Below are positions 9,691-17,062 of a DNA stretch of 64,000 nt, piece by piece. The notes beneath the pieces were generated by a model. That model was not told the origin of the DNA. It did not search any database and saw nothing but the letters and a program-made list of their open reading frames with translations. How positions within the stretch are numbered: the stretch's first letter is position 1; every line of letters starts with the position of its first letter. Source of the stretch: Paenibacillus arenilitoris (lineage in GTDB: Bacteria; Bacillota; Bacilli; Paenibacillales; Paenibacillaceae); NCBI RefSeq assembly GCF_014705655.1, contig NZ_JACXIY010000028.1:1-64000 (forward strand), given 5' to 3'. A program made the translations under genes and the position numbers.

Positions 9691-9992
9691 TGCGGCAGCA
9701 GGCTATGAGGAAGACTCAGTAATTTGTACCCTTAACCTCACTAATTTTCGCTGAATACCGGTCCCGCTCCAAAACAATGAGGCAAACCTCACTCCCCGTG
9801 AACCTGTCTTCATGGCGAGTGAGGTTTGCCTCATTAATCGTACACTTGCTCTAACTTAGCCGGTGGATTGTGAGGTTTGATTCATAATTAGTGAGGTTGG
9901 ATTCATTAACTAGTTATTGCAGTAAGAATAAAAAAGTGAAGGTTGATAACCGCTTTTCAAATCCTGCCGTATCAAAACATTTTGTATTATGC
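9691..9992. repeat. Gene-free stretch with short dispersed repeats and a perfect inverted repeat
   Basis: No gene is seen. The segment carries five members of a 15-16-base motif: ATGAGGAAGACTCAG (9705-9719), ATGAGGCAAACCTCAC (9777-9792) and three on the opposite strand, GTGAGGTTTGCCTCAT (9819-9834), GTGAGGTTTGATTCAT (9870-9885) and GTGAGGTTGGATTCAT (9891-9906). The second and third form a perfect 18-bp inverted repeat, 9776-9793 against 9818-9835, with a 24-base loop. A sixth member lies upstream of the protease at 6356. Composition changes here from GC-rich to AT-rich. Confidence 0.8.
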
Positions 9993-10346
9993 TCACCCGA
10001 ATCCAATATCCGTTACATAATACCTTTGGTAGTCCGCAACCGTAAAATTGATGGTATCTGACAGTATTAAGGCTAGGACTTTGTCACCTACCTCGATTTC
10101 CTCGATAGGTTCCTCCCCTTCGTCTTTAATTGGTACAGATTGCCCGTCCCATTGCTCTTTTGAGCGTAATGCTTGCATTAACCGTTCAATAGCAACCCAG
10201 CCTTCTGAATCCATTACTAATTCATATTCCCAGGGTGCATGCCTTAGCGCGTATGAGACCTTTTTACTTAACTTTTGATAATCCAAATTTAAACAAAGAT
10301 TCAACGTAAGTGGATTCGTCAATTCACCTTCATACCTATCCTCCAT
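9993..10346 (-). pseudogene. Orphan Rhs-tip remnant: Rhs core end, KptA/Tpt1 fragment and HINT fragments
   Basis: A 117-codon frame that is a mosaic of three broken pieces. It opens with EDRYEGELTNPLTLNL, a close match to the Rhs core end EDTYEGELSNPLSQNL in the intact neighbour. Next is LDYQKLSKKVSYALRHAPWE followed by a segment ending EGWVAIERLMQALRSKEQWD; this is the N-terminal half of KptA/Tpt1 RNA 2'-phosphotransferase, with the first Arg-His pair but without the later catalytic residues. Then comes PIKDEGEEPIEEIEVGDKVLA, the start of a pretoxin HINT domain (quoted here in part), joined directly to a HINT-like end FTVADYQRYYVTDIG. The upstream DNA continues the Rhs similarity with a one-base shift, so the frame is not a functional gene. 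It is best read as the decayed tip of a displaced toxin cassette. Confidence 0.75.
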
Positions 10347-10449
10347 TAATTTCCATCGTTGCTCCTAACAATACGAGCGGATTTCATCCTGTTGGTACGC
10401 TAAACTATATACCGTCTTTGGCTTGTCCAATTGTTGATGGATGGGGCTA

Positions 10450-10489
10450 GGAAAAGAAAACCACATGGAGTTGTTACACTCGCATGTGG
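10450..10489 (-). terminator. Intrinsic terminator of the RCC1-rhs-immunity operon
   Basis: On the minus strand CCACATG, a 15-base loop and CATGTGG are followed by TTTTCTTTTCC. It lies 17 bases past the stop of the candidate immunity gene and separates it from the orphan remnant. Confidence 0.8.
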
Positions 10490-10505
10490 CGCAAATTTTG
10501 TATAA

Positions 10506-10814
10506 TTATTTCAACTGCGAGTCAATGTATGCCGCATATTCCTCAATAATTTCCCTAACTACCTTAATACTTCTTGTCCTCTTTTTAAACACCGGTTTTT
10601 CCCAATCATTATTTTCAATTAAAAACAAAGTAAACTGACCATTTTCTTGGAATGACGGATACCAGCCTACATCAATTAGAAAACGATTGCTGTACACTAT
10701 CTGAATTAAATCCTCTTTTAATTCTTCATATGCTTCTGGCGTATTAAATTCGACATTTTCCGGGAAATTATTAAATACAATTTTTCCAGAACCAATTGAT
10801 AAGTCGTTAATCAC
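10506..10814 (-). CDS. Candidate immunity protein for the Rhs toxin tip (unrecognised family)
   Basis: A 102-residue acidic, soluble-looking protein with no signal peptide or membrane segment. It contains aromatic-rich stretches such as LIDVGWYPSFQENGQFTLFL. The start is a GTG at 10814 with AAGGAG seven bases upstream; that site overlaps the TGA of the rhs gene, so the two are tightly coupled. A small acidic gene immediately after a polymorphic toxin gene and before a terminator is the standard position of an immunity gene. The sequence itself was not matched to a known immunity family. Function is inferred from position only. Confidence 0.7.
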   Translation of the reverse strand: MINDLSIGSGKIVFNNFPENVEFNTPEAYEELKEDLIQIVYSNRFLIDVGWYPSFQENGQFTLFLIENNDWEKPVFKKRTRSIKVVREIIEEYAAYIDSQLK

Positions 10815-10826
10815 AAACAGTCTCCT

Positions 10827-13800
10827 TCACTTCGTAAGTTTTTTATATTCAGCTACTGTTATTGGGTGACCGTGAATAGTTCCACCGCTATGTTCTACAC
10901 GAATGTATTGCGTTTCTTTTCCATCACTCGCTCCAACAACTTGGTCGAATTTGAAAACCTTCCAGTCTTTCCCGTTAGTTACAGGAGTCCCATTGGCCCA
11001 AACAAATCTCTCTACTGCTTCTATATCAGTACCATGAAGATATCTGGCAGGGCCACCGTTTTTAGTTGACTTGATTACTGCTTTCCATGAAAGGTTTTTT
11101 TGAGCAAAGTGTTTATAACCGTGATTTGTCCACTTTACGTTAGCATTCGGACCGGGACCTACTAAATCATACAAGGACATGAGCGCTATTAGCGGAGTTG
11201 TATTGGGATCCACTAGCGCCTTCATTGATGAAACGCCCGTGATGTCCTCCATAAACATCTGCATTTCATACATCTGTTGAACAGCAACCATGTTGTTGGC
11301 TCTTGTTAAATTATAGTCGACATATTGTTTGGAAGACCAATAGTTTGCTGTTGCAGGTAAATATGGACCAAACGTCCCTAAATATCCAACACGTTTACCA
11401 TTTTCTATAATCGGATGGCCGGAAAACTCATTATCACTTCCCATATATACCGAAGAAGAAGAATTGCAACTACCGCCATGTGCCCAATTACCATTTTTAG
11501 AAACACAGTAATTGCCTGTCGGATCAACATAAATCAACGGATTATTATGCACATACGTATAAAGATTCTGACTCAACGGATTGGAGAGTTCCCCCTCATA
11601 CGTATCCTCATTAATAAACCTTCCCACACTTGGATCGTACCAGCGAGCACGAAGATACTGCAGTTCAGTCGTTTCGTCCCAAAGCTCGCCAGAATAGCGG
11701 AAGGAGTTATCCACTTGTTCTTGAGCCTCAAGCGTATTGCCCCAAATATCGTAATCGTACTCGTTCAGCACCGCTCCTGCTTCGTCACGAATACCAACTA
11801 CGTCGCCGTGCCCATTGTGGAGATAGTAGCCCTTCTCTCCTGCACCGTTTTCTTGAAGCGTCAAGCCTCCGTTCCCTCGCAGATAGCTGACCTTCTCGAT
11901 AACTTCTCCGTTGGGCTGCACAATACCTTCCGATACGATTAGTTGACCGTCATAGTAATAACGAGTGATAACCCCATTTTCTTGCCGTTCAACAAGAAGA
12001 TTATCCCCGTTATAGCGATAAGTAACAGTTTCACCGTTCTCGTTCGTTACTTTTTTCAATCGGTCCCATTCATCGTATTCATAAGTCATTGCTTTCGGGA
12101 ATCCGATATCGCTATCTGTGGACATCGTTTGTCGGTTTCCGCGATTATCGTAGGCATACGCTTCGTTATATTCCGATGAAGTGCTTATACGGCTTAATGG
12201 ATCATAGCTGAACGTATCGCTCGAAGTAAGTAGTCCATGGTTGGATTCGTTTAATGATGTAATGTTTCGATTCGAGTCATAGCCATAACCATATTCCCTC
12301 TCAACTTCGCCACTTGTTGTCTTAAATTTCAGGTTTGTTAGACTATTGTCCGTATAGCTGTACTCCGTTTGCATGCCGTTCGCTTGCTGCTGGAAGGATA
12401 ATTGTCCGTTAGCATAATAATTATAGTTTTCCTGAACTACATCATTCCATGACACGTTCTCCAGTTGATTCCTATTATTGTAAGTATATCCTACGGTATC
12501 AGAGAAAGGTGTCGTCATCTGCAATAGTCGGCCGCTTTGATCATCATACGAATAAGCTATCGTTTTACCGTCTGGATAAATCACCGATTCCAATTCGGCT
12601 GTATGCGGCTTATAGGTATACTGCGTTGTACCCGTTCCATCTGTCATCGTCTCACGGGATCCGTTATCCGTAAAGGTGAAGGAAATGGTCTCGCTCGGTC
12701 CTTGCTTGCTCATAAGATAGTTTCTGTTATTGTAAGTGTAGTGGAATACTTGTCCCGCTTTATCTACGAGCCTGATCCGGTTCCCGTTAGCGTCATAGTA
12801 GATCGTGTCGCTCTTTTGCAAAGGATCCGTGCTCCGGATCAGCCTGCCCAACTCATCGTACTCCTTCAGTTGCTTGTTTCCATCGGGATAGGTTGTTTCA
12901 ATTAGATTACCGGCCATATCGTAGGCGTAGCTCGTCGATTCAAGCATCGCATTCGTTACTTTGCTCAATTGGCCTAATTGGTCATAAGCAAAAGTAGTCG
13001 TTTCATTGTTGGCATCTGTCTGCTGAACGACTAAGCCATTCACAGGGTCGTAGACGTTCTGTGATATGAGCCTGATTCCACCGCTTGCGATAGATTGCTC
13101 TTCTACTTTTTCCAGCCTGCCGAACTTGTCGTAGGTTTCGTGCTGCGTATAACCAACTGCATCCGTACGAGTCACAATCCGAAGGGCATCATTGTACGTC
13201 GTTATCGATTCTGAATTATCCGCTTCAATGGTCTTTGTCGGTCGGCTCCAAGCGTCGTACTCCATTTGGACCCGATTATCCAGCGCATCCTTACTTTCGA
13301 TGACACGTCCGTGAGGATCGTAAACCAGTTGAACTCTTCTCTGATAACCTTCGTTATCAATTACGCCTTCCTCTTCTTTCCATCCAAGGCCGTTCCAACG
13401 CGTTAACGTTCGATTTCCAGCTACGTCCGTAATGGTAACTGTGTTAAGGGTATCGTCATAGGCTGCGCTTAAAATTTTGCCATCCGGATGGAGTACCTGC
13501 TTGATACGTCCAAGTTTATCGTACTTGTATTCCGTTCTGTTATTATTGCCGTCGATTGAAGCGGTCACGTTACCGGTTAATCTGTCATACTCGGCACGAG
13601 TCGTTATGGTAGAGGTTTCGTTATCCGCGTTCGTCACCGTCACGCTCTGACTGGTCGGGAATGCATTCAAGTAGCTGGCATCGTATTCAACAACCTTATG
13701 CGTGCTCTTATCTCCATTCAGAACGGTAATGCTTGTTACATTTCCATGGCTATCGAAGTTGTTATAGCTAATTTGCTGCAGGATAGCACCGGATTCATTG

Positions 13801-16800
13801 TCATTCCTAATCGTTGTTTGTGTAATATCTCCTTGCGTATTTCGCGTATGCGACGTGTACGTGAATCGGTTTGCATCTACCTGCATACGCTCGCTAAGCA
13901 TCCACTTTTTAACAGGGTCATACGTATAAGTTGTCGTAATCCCATTTGCGTTTGTAGACTGCAAAACATTCCCGTAATCATCATATTGGGCGCTTGAGGT
14001 AAAAATATCGCTATTCTGATTATTGCTTTGTGTCGTTGTTGTCGGTACGGAAACCGGATAAGTACGGCTGCCTACTTTTTTGTCATAGGCATATGTTGTT
14101 TTCTTCTCAATTTCACGCGCACGCTCGGTTTGTTCTTCTAATAGAATTACCGAAGGCGTTTGGTCATCAATGTAATCCTTTTTGTAACGATACGTCGTTT
14201 GCGTAAGCCCATTATCGATCGATGTGGAGAACGAATGATCTTGTCCGTAGCTTTGTCCGACATCGCTGCTATTATAGTTCATGGTATGACGGTTAAAGTC
14301 TCTCGTTTCGCCTGTTTCATAAACTAACTGATCCAAACGGGAAACCACTCTATACGCTTCTTGAACGGAATTCGTTCCGATTCGTCTCGTAACCGGCTGC
14401 TGCTCGTACGTATATTCTGTCTTTGCGCCTGTCGGATGCTGGATTTTCCAAAGCAGAGCATACGGATTTGTTTTGGCGCGTTCCGGATACGAAGTCATCA
14501 GGTTAAATTTAGCGGAAGCTAACTTATAGGAATAAGAAGTCAGTCTTCCTTCGGCATCGGTAACCGAATCCAGAAGCTCGATTCCTTCTTCGGTATGCTT
14601 CTTATACGTTATCGTTTCGGTACCATTGCTGATAGTTACTTCCGCATTAGTGTAAGTGATCTGTATCGTATTCCCGATCGCGTCCTTGATCTGGCTAAGA
14701 AGCTTTCTGCCGTAAGCAGCATTTTGAGTATAGAAAAACTGTATGGTATTGTCATAGGCATCGGAAATTTGGAGGATGCGCCCGTCTTGCGCAAAGTATT
14801 GTTTCGTTCTGCCGTCTACTGTTGTTAATACATGGCTGGAGACTTCTCCGTTTACGGTTACCGAAGTGTCGGTCGTGAATGACAAACCTTCCCATTTGTA
14901 GCCTTTCAGCTTGTTGCCTTCCACTTCATACCGACCGCCGTCTGCCAGGTTCACGTATCGTTTGCCGTCCTCGGACTCAACATGCGGGAGACTCCAAGAC
15001 CAGCCTTTGCCGATTGGATATAATTTTTCGTTCAAAGGCATAGCGGTGTCGTTGAAATAGGTAACACCCGTTCCCGTGCCGACTTGGTAACTCCTAACTT
15101 CCGCGTTTGGACTGTTGGACACGTAATAATTGTATCCGTTCTCGCTCCCTAAGCTTGCTCCGGGGCTGCTATTAATCTCGTTCCTAACTGTAGTAGCATC
15201 GCTGGAATATTCATAAAGAGGCGTAACCAGCTGGACAGTTGTGCTTTCTGCTTCATATGGGAGGGCCTCAACCCATTGTGAACCGCTAATTTGATAAGCA
15301 TATCTCCATCTACCGCTGCCATTAGATTGCCACGGGCCATAGTTTACCGAGCTGGTATAACCTGGTTTCGTTACCGTTCCTCTGTAGTTTTGTGTCCAGG
15401 TACGGGTGTCTACAGCTGGTTTTGTTACTGTTCCCGAATAGTTTGCTCGCCAAGACTTTGTACATTGATAAGGATATTGGCCATTCGTCGGGCAAGCCTT
15501 AATTACATCTGTAGTTGTTCTACTTAAAGTGCCGGTATATCCACTACCGCTGTAATTTATTGATGAAGGGCAAGAAGTACCAGAACTTATTGCTTCCCAA
15601 ATTCCCGATTGATTATATCTTCCAACAATAGAATTTTCGCATGAACTAGTCGCTGTTTTCGAGTCAGCAGGTGTATAACTTCCAGCTGTCACATAAGGCG
15701 CACCTGTCTTATAAAGAGCACCGCTGTATCCGTTTTGCGAATACATAACGCTACTCGCAAAATCATTCGAACTTGGTTTGCTTCGTGTGTCTGTACGCGT
15801 TATAGAGTCTGCTGGAATATTAAATGTCAGCGGCTGGTTCTTGACTTGTTCCGCTTGAGCTTGAGTCGAATACGTACCTCTAGTCTTCGGAACCGTGTCA
15901 ATAATAAAAGTGTTATAATCTACCGATCCGTTACCATCGTAATCTTCCTGCACCCACTTTGCTTCGTTGTATTTCACTTGATATTGATGCATGATTCTTT
16001 TTCTTACCGCATTATATTGCACATAGTAATGATAAACCCCATAAGAGTAGGTCTGAGATCCATACTCCATATCATAGAATTGGGATTCGCTTGAATTGTA
16101 TTGACGAACCAGAGAGAAAGATAGGCCACCTCTGCCTGGTAGAGTCATATCCGTATATCTCGTCGAGAGACTCCCAGATAAACTTGAAATCGATTCATTG
16201 TTTATCCCAACCGAATAGGGAGCTTCATTTATCGTCGTTTTATCGTAAACCGGAGCAGTCTCAAGCACCGGTTCATCAGCCAACGCATTCATATTTGGTA
16301 CCTCTATACCCTCAAGGACCTCGTCCGTTGGTAAAGGTGATTCTACCGGTTTTTCGGTTGGCTCGGGAGTCTCTTGCGGTTCCTCCGTTGAAATAGGCGA
16401 GTTTGTCGCTTCTTGTGTCGGTACAGACGATTCGGCTATCTCCTCGGTTGATTCAGACTCTTCGGTTGCTTGATCCGTTGGGGCTGTAGTCGGTTCTTCC
16501 GTTGGTGCCGGGGATTCAGGCGTTATATCAGTTGGTGCAGGCGATTCGGCGGGTTCGTTCGTAGGTGCAGGAGACGCTGTCGGCTCCTCTGACGGCGGTG
16601 GGGATTCAATCGGTTGTTCGGTTTCAATCGGTTCGTATACTTGTCCGCTCACGGTTGAATCCTCAAATTCAACAATAACCAGATCGCGAAGTGCAGGCGA
16701 GGACAACTCATTGTAAACCTCTCCGGTTACCGTTGAGGATAAATTAACTTCTCGCGCAAATATAATTTGCAGCGCATCCTCGAAAGGAATACCATCGATC

Positions 16801-17048
16801 TCCGCTTTGAAAAGAGCCGAATAGATCTGACTAAGCGTATAACTTGAATCCATATATTGTTGAATAAATTGTTCGGTGACGGAGAAGCGATTTATAACGG
16901 TCTCTATCGTGAGTGAAGGATTTGAATTTGAATTCGTTTCCCCTTCCGCTTTAATCGTCTGCTGTCCATAAGGTGTCATTAATCCGATGAAAAATGTGAT
17001 TATTAAAACTATGGAAATATGTCGTATTAGTCTCCTATAAGTCAACAA
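10827..17048 (-). CDS. Rhs/YD-repeat wall-associated polymorphic toxin, exported
   Basis: A 2073-residue protein. It has a signal peptide (residues about 1-35, SIVLIITFFIGLMTPYG core) and a Pro/Thr/Glu-rich low-complexity segment (about 140-260) with repeated ESPAPT units. A region with YSGTVTKP-type repeats follows, then many YD repeats of the form YDxxGR. The conserved core end reads YLRARWYDPSVGRFINEDT and then YVDPTGN near residue 1846. The last 227 residues are a variable tip; the final 110, starting at NVKWTNHGYKHF, hold His, Lys-Ser-Thr and a closing HSGGTIHGHPI motif, which recall polymorphic toxin type 35 domains (from memory, not verified). The start is TTG with AAAGGGAG eight bases upstream. 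It follows the RCC1 gene by 14 bases. Likely role: contact-dependent antagonism of neighbouring cells. Confidence 0.92.
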   Translation of the reverse strand: MLTYRRLIRHISIVLIITFFIGLMTPYGQQTIKAEGETNSNSNPSLTIETVINRFSVTEQFIQQYMDSSYTLSQIYSALFKAEIDGIPFEDALQIIFAREVNLSSTVTGEVYNELSSPALRDLVIVEFEDSTVSGQVYEPIETEQPIESPPPSEEPTASPAPTNEPAESPAPTDITPESPAPTEEPTTAPTDQATEESESTEEIAESSVPTQEATNSPISTEEPQETPEPTEKPVESPLPTDEVLEGIEVPNMNALADEPVLETAPVYDKTTINEAPYSVGINNESISSLSGSLSTRYTDMTLPGRGGLSFSLVRQYNSSESQFYDMEYGSQTYSYGVYHYYVQYNAVRKRIMHQYQVKYNEAKWVQEDYDGNGSVDYNTFIIDTVPKTRGTYSTQAQAEQVKNQPLTFNIPADSITRTDTRSKPSSNDFASSVMYSQNGYSGALYKTGAPYVTAGSYTPADSKTATSSCENSIVGRYNQSGIWEAISSGTSCPSSINYSGSGYTGTLSRTTTDVIKACPTNGQYPYQCTKSWRANYSGTVTKPAVDTRTWTQNYRGTVTKPGYTSSVNYGPWQSNGSGRWRYAYQISGSQWVEALPYEAESTTVQLVTPLYEYSSDATTVRNEINSSPGASLGSENGYNYYVSNSPNAEVRSYQVGTGTGVTYFNDTAMPLNEKLYPIGKGWSWSLPHVESEDGKRYVNLADGGRYEVEGNKLKGYKWEGLSFTTDTSVTVNGEVSSHVLTTVDGRTKQYFAQDGRILQISDAYDNTIQFFYTQNAAYGRKLLSQIKDAIGNTIQITYTNAEVTISNGTETITYKKHTEEGIELLDSVTDAEGRLTSYSYKLASAKFNLMTSYPERAKTNPYALLWKIQHPTGAKTEYTYEQQPVTRRIGTNSVQEAYRVVSRLDQLVYETGETRDFNRHTMNYNSSDVGQSYGQDHSFSTSIDNGLTQTTYRYKKDYIDDQTPSVILLEEQTERAREIEKKTTYAYDKKVGSRTYPVSVPTTTTQSNNQNSDIFTSSAQYDDYGNVLQSTNANGITTTYTYDPVKKWMLSERMQVDANRFTYTSHTRNTQGDITQTTIRNDNESGAILQQISYNNFDSHGNVTSITVLNGDKSTHKVVEYDASYLNAFPTSQSVTVTNADNETSTITTRAEYDRLTGNVTASIDGNNNRTEYKYDKLGRIKQVLHPDGKILSAAYDDTLNTVTITDVAGNRTLTRWNGLGWKEEEGVIDNEGYQRRVQLVYDPHGRVIESKDALDNRVQMEYDAWSRPTKTIEADNSESITTYNDALRIVTRTDAVGYTQHETYDKFGRLEKVEEQSIASGGIRLISQNVYDPVNGLVVQQTDANNETTTFAYDQLGQLSKVTNAMLESTSYAYDMAGNLIETTYPDGNKQLKEYDELGRLIRSTDPLQKSDTIYYDANGNRIRLVDKAGQVFHYTYNNRNYLMSKQGPSETISFTFTDNGSRETMTDGTGTTQYTYKPHTAELESVIYPDGKTIAYSYDDQSGRLLQMTTPFSDTVGYTYNNRNQLENVSWNDVVQENYNYYANGQLSFQQQANGMQTEYSYTDNSLTNLKFKTTSGEVEREYGYGYDSNRNITSLNESNHGLLTSSDTFSYDPLSRISTSSEYNEAYAYDNRGNRQTMSTDSDIGFPKAMTYEYDEWDRLKKVTNENGETVTYRYNGDNLLVERQENGVITRYYYDGQLIVSEGIVQPNGEVIEKVSYLRGNGGLTLQENGAGEKGYYLHNGHGDVVGIRDEAGAVLNEYDYDIWGNTLEAQEQVDNSFRYSGELWDETTELQYLRARWYDPSVGRFINEDTYEGELSNPLSQNLYTYVHNNPLIYVDPTGNYCVSKNGNWAHGGSCNSSSSVYMGSDNEFSGHPIIENGKRVGYLGTFGPYLPATANYWSSKQYVDYNLTRANNMVAVQQMYEMQMFMEDITGVSSMKALVDPNTTPLIALMSLYDLVGPGPNANVKWTNHGYKHFAQKNLSWKAVIKSTKNGGPARYLHGTDIEAVERFVWANGTPVTNGKDWKVFKFDQVVGASDGKETQYIRVEHSGGTIHGHPITVAEYKKLTK

Positions 17049-17062
17049 TTCAATCGCTCCCT

